A DNA stretch of 64,000 nucleotides from G963663735 sp963663735 (GTDB taxonomy: Bacteria; Acidobacteriota; UBA6911; RPQK01; JAPXNP01). The stretch covers positions 1 to 64,000 of the forward strand of contig CAXXHN010000001.1 in the NCBI GenBank assembly GCA_963663735.2, given 5' to 3'. Both the position numbers and the translations under genes were made by a program. Under the pieces are notes generated by a model that did no database searches, was not told the DNA's origin, and was given only the letters and a program-made list of their open reading frames with translations. Positions 26,118-34,283 of this stretch are shown here, piece after piece; position 1 is the first letter of the stretch; each line of letters begins with the position of its first letter.

Positions 26118-26504
26118 ATGAACATCAGAAAGATGCTCAAAACCAATAAAAAAGCCCGTATCTTGGTAGTGGTTTCAGCCCTTTTCCTGCTTCTGGCCGG
26201 ATTAACCGCAACTGATATACCTCTGCGTTACGAAATCAGGCTGATCCATTTTTACAAGTCCCATGTTTCTCCCTTTTCCAGTCATTTTGTTACTTGCCGA
26301 TTCAGTCCTACCTGATCCAGCTATGCCCTCCTGGTCCTGGAGGCTGACGGATTCTGGTTAGGCAATCTAAAAATTGCAGGCCGACTTCTCAGGTGTTCCG
26401 CCTTCGGCTTCCTGTGGGACGCCCTTTTTTCAAAAAAACAGGAGCCAATACAAAACGGGGTCAGCTGTTTATTATTCAGAGAATTTTCACACCGGCTATC
26501 ATAA
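26118..26504 (+). pseudogene. YidD-like membrane insertion factor with in-frame UGA (candidate selenoprotein or decayed gene)
   Basis: Read to the first stop (26313-26315, UGA) this gives 65 residues: a hydrophobic N-terminus, then RLIHFYKSHVSPF and CRFSPT. In YidD proteins the next residues are C-S-x-Y-A; here UGA sits exactly at that conserved Cys. The frame continues with SSYALLVLEADGFWLGNL and KIAGRLLRC, which matches the family for about 30 residues. After RC the usual Pro-rich end (GGxDPVP or TxDPP) is missing and the frame runs to TAA at 26502. Read through, it is 128 residues. Either UGA encodes selenocysteine or the gene has decayed; the lost C-terminus favours decay. YidD helps YidC/Sec insert membrane proteins. 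Confidence 0.55.
26316..26351 (+). promoter_or_regulatory. SECIS-like hairpin just after the in-frame UGA
   Basis: CCTCC (26327-26331) pairs with GGAGG (26339-26343) around the loop TGGTCCT, and TCC (26316-26318) can pair with GGA (26349-26351). The loop GGTC lies 18-21 nt after the UGA. In E. coli fdhF the apical GGUC lies about 19-22 nt after its UGA. The stem is short and the same bases encode conserved YidD residues, so it could be chance. Confidence 0.25.
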
Positions 26505-26654
26505 TGGCTAAATCCATATCACTCGCATCCACAACAATTAATAGACCCTGCTCTGTTAACTATCTCGCCATGGCCCTCTTTCCAGTATCCGGCCCAGCCG
26601 CCTGAACCTTTTCGTGTGTTGACTATCAGGCAGTTTACTGCAAATATTATTGAC

Positions 26655-27947
26655 ATGGTTTGGTATAAAAAGCTGCACTGGCAGATTATTATAGGGCTGC
26701 TTCTGGGTTTGATATACGGCGCCCTGGCGGCATCCATTGGCCTGCAGAAATTCACTGCCGACTGGATTGCTCCGTTTGGCACAATATTCATCAATCTCCT
26801 CAAGCTGATTGCAGTTCCCCTGGTACTTGCTTCACTTATATGCGGAGTCGCTTCCCTCTCCGATCTTCGAAAACTCTCAAGAATCGGGGGCAAAACAATC
26901 CTCATATACATGCTTACCACTGTTATATCGGTTTCTGTCGGGCTGACCCTGGTTAATATTCTAAAACCAGGGCACTATGTGCCCCCGGAGATGCGGGAGC
27001 AGCTGCAGCAAACCTACGAAAAAGATGCCACCAGCCAGGCTGACCTGGCCAGGCAGGCCAGGGAAAGAGGCCCCCTGCAGCCCCTGGTTGATATTGTTCC
27101 CTCCAATTTCTTTGATTCCGCTGCTAATAACAGGAACATGCTGCAGATTGTGTTCGTGGCGCTGCTGGCGGGAATTGCCCTTATCCAGCTGGAAGACAGT
27201 CAAAGCCGTCCTTTGCTTGAATTTTTCAGCTCCCTTAACGAAGTCATTATCAAGATCGTTGACATAATAATGCTGATGGCACCGCTGGGGGTATTCGCCC
27301 TGATTTCCGGAACCATCACTTCCATTGCCGAAGAAAACATCATGCAGGTCGTAAACCTGCTTGGAGCCCTGGGATACTACTGTTTCGCTGTTGTTTCCGG
27401 GCTGATGATCCAGGGATATGTCACCTATTCAATAATGCTCAAGTTATTTACGGGCATGCCCCTTTCCCGCTTCTTCAAGGGGATAGCCCCGGTTCAGCTG
27501 GTAGCTTTCTCAACCAGTTCCAGTGGAGCCACACTTCCGGTTACCATGGAAAAATGCCAGGATGAGCTAGGTGTTTCAGACGAGATATCCTCTTTTGTAC
27601 TTCCCCTGGGAGCAACCATAAACATGGACGGTACCGCGCTTTACCAGGCAGTAGCGGCAGTTTTTATCGCCCAGGCCCTGGGTATGGAACTATCTCTCTC
27701 AGCCCAGCTGGTAATCATCCTGACAGCGGTACTGGCCTCAATCGGAACAGCAGCCGTGCCCAGTGCTGGAATTATAATGCTGGTGATAATCCTGGAAGCT
27801 ATCGGCGTTCCCAGTGCAGGTATCGCCCTGATCCTGGGCGTGGATCGTATCCTGGATATGCTGAGAACTGTAACCAACGTAACCGGGGACAGCTGTGTTG
27901 CCGTGGTTGTCGCAGCGTCAGAAGGGCAGCTGGACCAGAAAAATTAA
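26655..27947 (+). CDS. Dicarboxylate/amino acid:cation symporter (DAACS family, GltP-like)
   Basis: A 430-residue secondary transporter importing dicarboxylates or acidic amino acids with H+ or Na+. It has about eight hydrophobic segments and the two re-entrant loops. The signature elements are the serine-rich STSSSGATLPVT, NMDGTALYQAVAAVFIAQ, and the late ILGVDRILDMLRTVTNVTGD. The ATG at 26655 matches the usual start (WYKKLHWQIIIGLLLG); an in-frame GTG at 26616 is less likely. Long loop residues 100-135 are charged (YEKDATSQADLARQARERG). The sulfatase gene follows after 18 bp. Confidence 0.93.
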   Translation: MVWYKKLHWQIIIGLLLGLIYGALAASIGLQKFTADWIAPFGTIFINLLKLIAVPLVLASLICGVASLSDLRKLSRIGGKTILIYMLTTVISVSVGLTLVNILKPGHYVPPEMREQLQQTYEKDATSQADLARQARERGPLQPLVDIVPSNFFDSAANNRNMLQIVFVALLAGIALIQLEDSQSRPLLEFFSSLNEVIIKIVDIIMLMAPLGVFALISGTITSIAEENIMQVVNLLGALGYYCFAVVSGLMIQGYVTYSIMLKLFTGMPLSRFFKGIAPVQLVAFSTSSSGATLPVTMEKCQDELGVSDEISSFVLPLGATINMDGTALYQAVAAVFIAQALGMELSLSAQLVIILTAVLASIGTAAVPSAGIIMLVIILEAIGVPSAGIALILGVDRILDMLRTVTNVTGDSCVAVVVAASEGQLDQKN

Positions 27948-27965
27948 AACCTTGAGGAATCAGGA

Positions 27966-29369
27966 ATGACTAAGGTATCACGGAGAGAATTCCTTCAGGC
28001 TGCGGCCGGCGCCGGGATCGTAGCCGGACACTCAGTCACGGCAGGAACAGAAATCAGCGGAGAAACACGCCCCAACATCATAGTTATTATCTCAGATGAC
28101 CACCGTTATGATGCCCTGGGATGCATGGGTAATCCCGTAATCAAAACACCCGTACTTGATGAACTGGCTGCCGGTGGTGTCCTTTTTCCCAATAACTGCT
28201 GTACTACTTCAATCTGCTGCTCGAGCCGTGCCAGTATCCTGACAGGAATGTATACGTCCCGGCATAAGATTGTTAAATTTGACGATGATCTGGACCCGGA
28301 GCTCTGGGGCCAGTCGTATCCCGTACTCCTGCGCCAGGCAGGATACCATACCGGGTTTACCGGAAAGTTTGGAGTCGGGACCAACCTGCCCTCAGATTCT
28401 TTTGACTACTGGAAAGGAATTCCCGGACAGGGGAAATACTGGAATGAAGTAAATGGCCAGAAGCGTCATATTACCGATATCTTCACTGAAGACGCTCTCG
28501 GATTCTTCGATACCTGCCCCGCTGACCAGCCATTCTGCCTTTCCATCAGCTTTAAAAGCGGACACACCATGGATTATGATCCGCGCCCATGGCAGCCAAA
28601 ACCTGAATTTGAGGAGTTTTACAAAGATGACAAGGTCCCCATTCCCCCAACAGCCACAGTGGAAGCCTACCAGGCCCTGCCGGAATTCCTGAAGCATTCA
28701 GAAGGACGCAGCAGGTGGAAAAACCGGTTTAATACGCCTTCCCGCTACCAGGAAACAGTAAAGGATTATTATCGGCTTATTTCCGGTTTGGACAGCGCCA
28801 TTGGCAAAATCCGCTCCCGGCTGAATGAAATTGGCAGGGCTGACAATACCATCATCATTTACCAGGGGGATAATGGCTTTTACATGGGAGAGAAAGGCCT
28901 GGCCGGAAAGTGGTATGCCCACGAAGTATCAATGAAAACACCATCAATTATTTTCGATCCGAGGCTTCCGCGGGAACTGCGGGGACGCAGACCAATGGAG
29001 ATGAGCCTTAACCTGGACATCACTCCAACTATCCTGGACTGGGCAGGCATTCCGATACCTGCAAACGTACAGGGCATCAGCCTGGTTCCTCTTTTGGCGG
29101 GAAGATCAGAATTCCTCAGGGAGGATTGCCTTTATGAACACCCTTTTGAATACGCCGGTAAAATTCCACAAAGTGAAGGGGTCCGGTCAAATCGATGGAA
29201 ATACATACGGTGGATCAGCCAGGACCCGGTTTACGAGGAATTGTACGACCTGGAAAAGGATCCGGATGAGATGGATAATCTATCTGCAAAAAGCTCCTGC
29301 CAGCCACAGCTGGAAAAAATGAGAATCCGCTGGGCCGAGTTAAAAAAAGAGGCCGCCGGGCCGACTTAA
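27966..29369 (+). CDS. Tat-exported sulfatase (S1 family)
   Basis: A 467-residue type I sulfatase. A twin-arginine leader (SRREFLQAAAGAG, Arg6-Arg7) suggests export folded. Metal ligands lie in ISDDHRYDALG (Asp44, Asp45) and later YQGDNGFYMGEKG. The formylglycine motif is C84-C-S-S-R88 followed by ASILTG; Ser replaces the usual Pro/Ala of CxPSR, so maturation by FGE or anSME should be checked. Members hydrolyse sulfate esters on glycans. Follows the symporter by 18 bp with a GAGG site, and has a second sulfatase 8 kb away. Confidence 0.9.
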   Translation: MTKVSRREFLQAAAGAGIVAGHSVTAGTEISGETRPNIIVIISDDHRYDALGCMGNPVIKTPVLDELAAGGVLFPNNCCTTSICCSSRASILTGMYTSRHKIVKFDDDLDPELWGQSYPVLLRQAGYHTGFTGKFGVGTNLPSDSFDYWKGIPGQGKYWNEVNGQKRHITDIFTEDALGFFDTCPADQPFCLSISFKSGHTMDYDPRPWQPKPEFEEFYKDDKVPIPPTATVEAYQALPEFLKHSEGRSRWKNRFNTPSRYQETVKDYYRLISGLDSAIGKIRSRLNEIGRADNTIIIYQGDNGFYMGEKGLAGKWYAHEVSMKTPSIIFDPRLPRELRGRRPMEMSLNLDITPTILDWAGIPIPANVQGISLVPLLAGRSEFLREDCLYEHPFEYAGKIPQSEGVRSNRWKYIRWISQDPVYEELYDLEKDPDEMDNLSAKSSCQPQLEKMRIRWAELKKEAAGPT

Positions 29370-29599
29370 ATGTACAGGGCGATGTTCAATCTGTGATTCA
29401 GTCCCTTTAAAATTCTAACCTCTACATTCGCATTTCATCGGTTTCCCGGTTCCCCACTCGCTCTCCCTTTTTTTTCGCGACCGGCTCCTATCAATCAATA
29501 CTTATCAGCAGATCCGGGTCGGTCCCTGACCGTTCCGGAGCTTCGGACCGAATCTTGAATTACTTGCGCCTCCGCGCGCCATTACTTTCAAATCTCAGC

Positions 29600-30232
29600 T
29601 CATCCGTTCCCATCACGTTCCACAAGCACCGCCCTGACCGGGGAACCATCTCCTCCGGCAATTTTCAAGGGAAGCGCGATCAATTCGTATTCTCCGTCCG
29701 GAACCTCATCCAGGAAGAGGTTCTCCAGAACCACTATCCCGGCAGCCATCAGTATGCGGTGGGTTTTGAGAGCAACGCTGTCTGGAGGGTCAACTGACGG
29801 GGCATTGGTGCCGACCAGAAGCACTCCCGCCTCAACCAGGAGATTAGCTGCATCGGGTCCGGGATAGGTGAAGTCTTCAGGAAAACTCCGCAGCTGAGCA
29901 TCCAGCCCCGGGCAGCGAAAAATCACTCTCCTGGCCTTTTTTGCAACCACTGACTTCAGGTCGTCCACCCCGATAACCGGCCCGTTGACAGAAATCACCA
30001 GGACTGGTCCAATTGCAACAGATAATGAGATTTGATCTACAGTTAATCCGTTCTCAATAGTATGCTTCGGGGCATCCAGATGGGTCCCGGTATGCAGGGC
30101 TGTCCTGATATTGCTCGAATTACTGCCCTCCCCTCCTTCAATACGGCTGGACACCTCCCGGTAAAACTGCCAGTCCCCGGGCCAGGCCGGAACTCCCTCT
30201 TGTAATGTATGCGATATGTCATATATCTTCAT
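29600..30232 (-). CDS. Cyclase-family protein (KynB-like metal hydrolase)
   Basis: A 210-residue member of the putative cyclase family that includes kynurenine formamidase. The metal-binding motif HTGTHLDAPKH is intact and KIYDISHTLQEGVPAWPGD at the N-terminus is typical. These cytosolic enzymes hydrolyse formamides or related amides. No other kynurenine-pathway gene is nearby, so the substrate is open. A GGGGAAAA site precedes the ATG. The 230-bp region between this gene and the sulfatase contains no recognisable feature. Confidence 0.88.
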   Translation of the reverse strand: MKIYDISHTLQEGVPAWPGDWQFYREVSSRIEGGEGSNSSNIRTALHTGTHLDAPKHTIENGLTVDQISLSVAIGPVLVISVNGPVIGVDDLKSVVAKKARRVIFRCPGLDAQLRSFPEDFTYPGPDAANLLVEAGVLLVGTNAPSVDPPDSVALKTHRILMAAGIVVLENLFLDEVPDGEYELIALPLKIAGGDGSPVRAVLVERDGNG

Positions 30233-30301
30233 TTTTCCCCTGCCGGACCTGTTTCCCTGACAACTCCTCCACTAGGAAATCACAGTGACTGGCCCTAAGT
30301 G

Positions 30302-31015
30302 CTACCGAATGGTAAGCATTTCAGGCCGGAGATATCCGGTACAGTTAAAGCTGTGTAATACCGGCCCTCGTTCCTTTAAAACAAATTCCGTTACAGAGCA
30401 GTTCTTAAGCCTGAATGTAATTTCCATGGTCTGGCGATCGTCAAGTTCAAGGAGTGCACCTGTCATAATGGATACCGGAGTTGCGGAAGTAAAAACCACA
30501 ATATTACCTTTATCCCCCGCTCCGTGCATGATTCTTTCCAGGGCTTTCACCACCCGGCTCCTGAGATGGGAGAGGCTCTCAATGCCGGGGGATTTGACCT
30601 TGCCGGAAACCCAAAGCAGCATGGCCTGTTCAAAGTATTCCTGAAATATCCTGGCTTTTTCCTCAGGATCATCAGATACGCGAAAGGCTTTGATAAGCCT
30701 TTCCAGTTCAGGGTATTCGATTCTATATTCATTGAAATAAGCCATGATCCGGTCGGCGTCAATCTCTTCCAGTTCTTCCATGATCACGGGATCCGGAAAA
30801 GAGAGCCCGTTCCTGCGAAAGGTATCCCTAACAATTTCAGCTGTCCCTTTCTGCCTTTTCAAAGGTCCCGAAAAAACCAGCCCCACTTCCAGTCCTCTTT
30901 CCATCCACCATTTTCCAAGCATTTCTCCCTGCCGGCGGCCTAGTTCCGACAGCCTGTCGTAATCATCGGTAAAAGCCGAGGCCTGCCCATGCCGCACTAA
31001 AATCAATTTACTCAT
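30302..31015 (-). CDS. Histidine phosphatase family protein
   Basis: A 237-residue branch-1 histidine phosphatase (phosphoglycerate mutase-like). The catalytic motif LVRHGQAS is at residues 5-12, followed by DYDRLSELGRRQGEMLG, an acid EELEEID near residue 85, and the second His region is replaced by the VVFTSATPVSIMTGALL segment where most members have a His (VVSHG). That loss may mean a changed or non-catalytic function. It is 69 bp upstream of the cyclase-family gene on the same strand. Substrate not predictable. Confidence 0.85.
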   Translation of the reverse strand: MSKLILVRHGQASAFTDDYDRLSELGRRQGEMLGKWWMERGLEVGLVFSGPLKRQKGTAEIVRDTFRRNGLSFPDPVIMEELEEIDADRIMAYFNEYRIEYPELERLIKAFRVSDDPEEKARIFQEYFEQAMLLWVSGKVKSPGIESLSHLRSRVVKALERIMHGAGDKGNIVVFTSATPVSIMTGALLELDDRQTMEITFRLKNCSVTEFVLKERGPVLHSFNCTGYLRPEMLTIR

Positions 31016-31215
31016 CGCCCGTTTCTTTCTGTATTGGATTGACTCACCACTTAATGACTATAGCGAAAAAGTATACAGTGAAGCAGTTCCCCAGTGAAAC
31101 CGGATATTGTTAATAGACCATGATGCTTTTTTTTATTCAGGATCCAGTTGCATGTAATTGACTTCCTTCCATGGCATTACCAGACCTCCTTTCAGTCTGG
31201 CAGTCTGCCGGCAAG

Positions 31216-31257
31216 TGTTACCTATGTCCTGACTAATTACTGTTACCTGTGTCTTGA
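31216..31257. repeat. Tandem direct repeat, possible insertion-sequence end
   Basis: TGTTACCTATGTCCTGA (31216-31232) recurs as TGTTACCTGTGTCTTGA (31241-31257): 15 of 17 matches, 25-bp period. Repeated units of this kind occur at the ends of IS21/IS481-type elements, but there is no transposase nearby. The surrounding 450-bp gap (31016-31465) otherwise has a small hairpin CCAGAC/GTCTGG at 31180-31200 and no gene. Confidence 0.4.
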
Positions 31258-31465
31258 TTGATCCTTGATCCCTTCCTCTTTGAATCCCGAATTAGGAATC
31301 TTGAAATGAATTACCAGCTGCCACATCGTCCTGAATGTTTATTTAACAAAAAAGGCTTGCGCCTGCCGGTCAGTCTGGTTTAATAATAAACTCCTGAAGG
31401 ATTATTTCTTCTTTAACACAAAAAAGAATGTCCAGCTGATTTGCTGGATAATTGGAGGCTGAATA

Positions 31466-32698
31466 ATGAAATTAGGGATTATTGGTGCAGGATTCATCGC
31501 AAAGTTTCAAACAGTTGCAATTTCCCAGGTAAGAGGGTGGCAGATAGCCGGGATCTGCAGTCCGGAAGGGGCAGAAGAACTGGCTGGAATTGTGGCGGCA
31601 AAGGGACTAGGTCCTGTATCCATCTACCCTAGTATCAGCGAAATGGCAAAGAATGTCGATGTTCTGGCGATTTTCTCCCCAAATTTCACCCGGATAGCGG
31701 TAATGGAGGAGATTAGAGATGCAGTGAAGGCAGGGTGTCAGCTCCGGGGAATCATCTGTGAAAAACCATTGGGCAGGAATTATGCCGAAGCCAAACAAAT
31801 GGTGGAACTCCTGGAGGAGACCGGAGTTCCTGGAGCCTACTTTGAAAACCAGTTATTCATGAAACCTCTCGTAATCCAGATGGAGCAGCTTTCCGGAGTC
31901 AGAAAAGCCATGGGACCATTATCCCTGGTTCGTTCCGCTGAAGAACATGGTGGGCCACATGGTTCCTGGTTCTGGAATCCAATTCAACAGGGTGGCGGAG
32001 TATTAAACGACATGGGTTGCCACAGCATCGCGGTGGGATGGTACGCGCTCACCCCTTCAGACAAAGAACTCACATTCCTCAAACCTGAGAAGGTGTCGGC
32101 TGACATCGGGCTGCTGAAATGGGGAAGGCCCGAGTGGCGCAAAAAACTACTGGATACATATGGAGTTGATTTTTTAAAAACACCGGCTGAAGATTTTGCA
32201 ACAGGTATGATCACCTATAGAAACCCAGAGACGAATCAGCTTTCCAAAGCTCAATTTACGAACTCCTGGATGTTTGAGAAACAGGGGCTCAGGATTCTTA
32301 TGGATGGGACCGGCCCGGGGTACGCCTTTGAAATCAACACCCTGGTCTCCCCTCTGACTGTATTTATCGGAGATGATGCCGCAGAAGCTATTGCGGACCA
32401 GGAAATGGCCCTGGAAAAAGCCACCTCCAGCCGCGGACTGCTGGCCGTTCAACCCAATGAAGCTGACCTGTATGGATATACTGATGAATTTACTGATGCC
32501 TTGGCTTCATTTGAAAAGGGACACTCCGGAAAACTGCCATGGAGTTATGGCAGGGAGGTAATCCGCCTGGTTATGGCCTCATATATGTCGGCTGAAAGGG
32601 GGAAAACAGTGGACCTTACAGATCCAGAAACCTGCCGGGAGCTGGAAAGCTATGTTCCTGCCATTGCCAGGGGACTTGGTGCTGATATTTTGTATTAA
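31466..32698 (+). CDS. Gfo/Idh/MocA family oxidoreductase
   Basis: A 410-residue cytoplasmic NAD(P)-dependent sugar oxidoreductase. The Rossmann fold begins KLGIIGAGFIAKFQT and the catalytic EKP motif is in IICEKPLGRNYAEA. The second domain carries DMGCHSIAVGWYAL. No signal peptide. A strong GGAGG precedes the ATG. It lies in a region with four other members of this superfamily, two sulfatases and GH88, so a role in oxidising a sugar or inositol from glycan breakdown is likely; the substrate cannot be read. Confidence 0.9.
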   Translation: MKLGIIGAGFIAKFQTVAISQVRGWQIAGICSPEGAEELAGIVAAKGLGPVSIYPSISEMAKNVDVLAIFSPNFTRIAVMEEIRDAVKAGCQLRGIICEKPLGRNYAEAKQMVELLEETGVPGAYFENQLFMKPLVIQMEQLSGVRKAMGPLSLVRSAEEHGGPHGSWFWNPIQQGGGVLNDMGCHSIAVGWYALTPSDKELTFLKPEKVSADIGLLKWGRPEWRKKLLDTYGVDFLKTPAEDFATGMITYRNPETNQLSKAQFTNSWMFEKQGLRILMDGTGPGYAFEINTLVSPLTVFIGDDAAEAIADQEMALEKATSSRGLLAVQPNEADLYGYTDEFTDALASFEKGHSGKLPWSYGREVIRLVMASYMSAERGKTVDLTDPETCRELESYVPAIARGLGADILY

Positions 32699-32786
32699 CC
32701 AGAAATTTAAGGATCATTAAAATCTTGATCATGGTTTCCGATTTTTCCAGAAGGACGGAAACCTCAAAACAAAAAGGGGAACATAT

Positions 32787-34127
32787 ATGCCTAGAAATAT
32801 TGGCAGAAGACAGTTTATTCAGACCGGCGCCATGGCCGCGGCTGCTTCCGCTGCTGTAACACCTGCGTTAGCACAGGAGCAGAAAACAGCCCCATCAGAC
32901 CAGGTAGTTATGGGATTCATCGGGACCGGCAGGATGGGAAATGGAAGCCTGCGGACTTTCAGCAACCATCCAGGTTTCAGGGTGGCCGCTGTATGTGATG
33001 TCTACCAGACCAACCTGGACAAGGCACTTGCTGAACTTGATTCCAGATCAATCAAAGCCGATTCCTACAAAGATTTCCGAAAAATACTGGAACGGAAAGA
33101 TATTGACGCCGTAAACATCTCTTCTCCGGACCACTGGCATCCCCTGATGGCAGTAATGGCCTGCCAGGCCGGTAAGGATGTATACGTGGAGAAGCCAATT
33201 TCCATAACTGTGGCTGAAGGTCGGAAAATGATCGAGGCGGCAAGGAAATACAAAAGAGTTGTTCAGGTTGGTACCCAGCAGCGTTCAGGAACACATTTCC
33301 AGAAAGCGGTTAAATTGGTTCGTGACGGGGAACTGGGCGCCATTACGGCGGTGAGGACCTGGAACCTTGGCAACGGCTTTCCCGAAGGCTGGGGCAATCC
33401 CCCGGATTCAGATCCACCTGCCGATCTTGACTGGGATTTCTGGCTGGGACCATCACCTAAAGTACCATTCAATAAAAACCGGTTTGGCGTGGCTCCGGAC
33501 AGGTGGTCCACATTCCGGTATTTCTGGGATTACGCTGGCGGAATGATGACCGACTGGGGCGTTCACCTCATTGATATTGTGCATTGGGCTATGCAGGTCA
33601 AGGCACCGGACACTGTCTACGCTACCGGGGGCAAATACCAGATAAAGGACAACCGGGACACACCGGATACCCTGATGGTTTCCTACCAGTACCCCGGATG
33701 GGTGCTGACTTATGAAAACCGCGACTGCAACTCTAATCCAATCAATGGCCACGGTTACGGGATTGAATTCTACGGGACCAATGGCACCATGTTCCTGGAT
33801 CGTTCCGGTTATGAAATTATTCCGGAAACAGACAAGGACGGAGACAGGTCCATTCCAAGGATGTACTCAATGCAGGGCGTTAACGTGAATAATTCCAATT
33901 ATGATCACGCTGACAATTTCTATAACTGCATAAAATCGAGGGAAAAGCCAATTTCTGATATTGAGGAAGGCCACACTTCCACAGCAGCCTGCCTGCTGGC
34001 CAATATCTCCTACCGTACCGGTACCAAGCTCGTGTATGACGGCGCGACCGAGACCATTAAGAATAATCCGGAAGCCTCAAAACTCCTGGATAGGGAATAC
34101 CGCGCCCCCTGGAAACTGGAAGTCTGA
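32787..34127 (+). CDS. Tat-exported Gfo/Idh/MocA family oxidoreductase
   Basis: A 446-residue oxidoreductase with a twin-arginine signal (GRRQFIQTGA, Arg7-Arg8) ending at PALAQE. The Rossmann fold starts VVMGFIGTGRMGNGS and the catalytic Lys is in YVEKPISITVAEG. The C-terminal beta domain includes YAGGMMTDWGVHLIDIVHWAM. Exported members carry a tightly bound NAD(P), as in glucose-fructose oxidoreductase, so it probably acts on sugars in the periplasm. It shares the architecture of the gene at 44116. AAGGGGA precedes the start; a long inverted repeat follows the stop. Confidence 0.92.
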   Translation: MPRNIGRRQFIQTGAMAAAASAAVTPALAQEQKTAPSDQVVMGFIGTGRMGNGSLRTFSNHPGFRVAAVCDVYQTNLDKALAELDSRSIKADSYKDFRKILERKDIDAVNISSPDHWHPLMAVMACQAGKDVYVEKPISITVAEGRKMIEAARKYKRVVQVGTQQRSGTHFQKAVKLVRDGELGAITAVRTWNLGNGFPEGWGNPPDSDPPADLDWDFWLGPSPKVPFNKNRFGVAPDRWSTFRYFWDYAGGMMTDWGVHLIDIVHWAMQVKAPDTVYATGGKYQIKDNRDTPDTLMVSYQYPGWVLTYENRDCNSNPINGHGYGIEFYGTNGTMFLDRSGYEIIPETDKDGDRSIPRMYSMQGVNVNNSNYDHADNFYNCIKSREKPISDIEEGHTSTAACLLANISYRTGTKLVYDGATETIKNNPEASKLLDREYRAPWKLEV

Positions 34128-34132
34128 CAAAA

Positions 34133-34170
34133 CCTGATAAGCGCGGGCCAAAAGGCCCGCGCTTATCAGG
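34133..34170. terminator. 17-bp perfect inverted repeat after the Tat oxidoreductase gene
   Basis: CCTGATAAGCGCGGGCC (34133-34149) and its exact complement (34154-34170) flank an AAAA loop, 5 bp after the stop codon. The stem is GC-rich and very stable. There is no T run on either side, so it may work as an RNA-stabilising or factor-assisted end for both converging genes. Confidence 0.65.
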
Positions 34171-34283
34171 AATTCAAGGTTCAAGGCAGCAGGCTGTCAG
34201 GAACCAGCCATGACCAGATGATCCATACCATCCAAAAACCCATCAGCCTCATGTGCACCCTCAGTGCAGGCCAGACCGCGGGA

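Noticed and set aside
26616..26654. GTG start of the symporter 13 codons upstream
   Set aside because: The ATG at 26655 gives the family-like start; the extension has no membrane or signal character.
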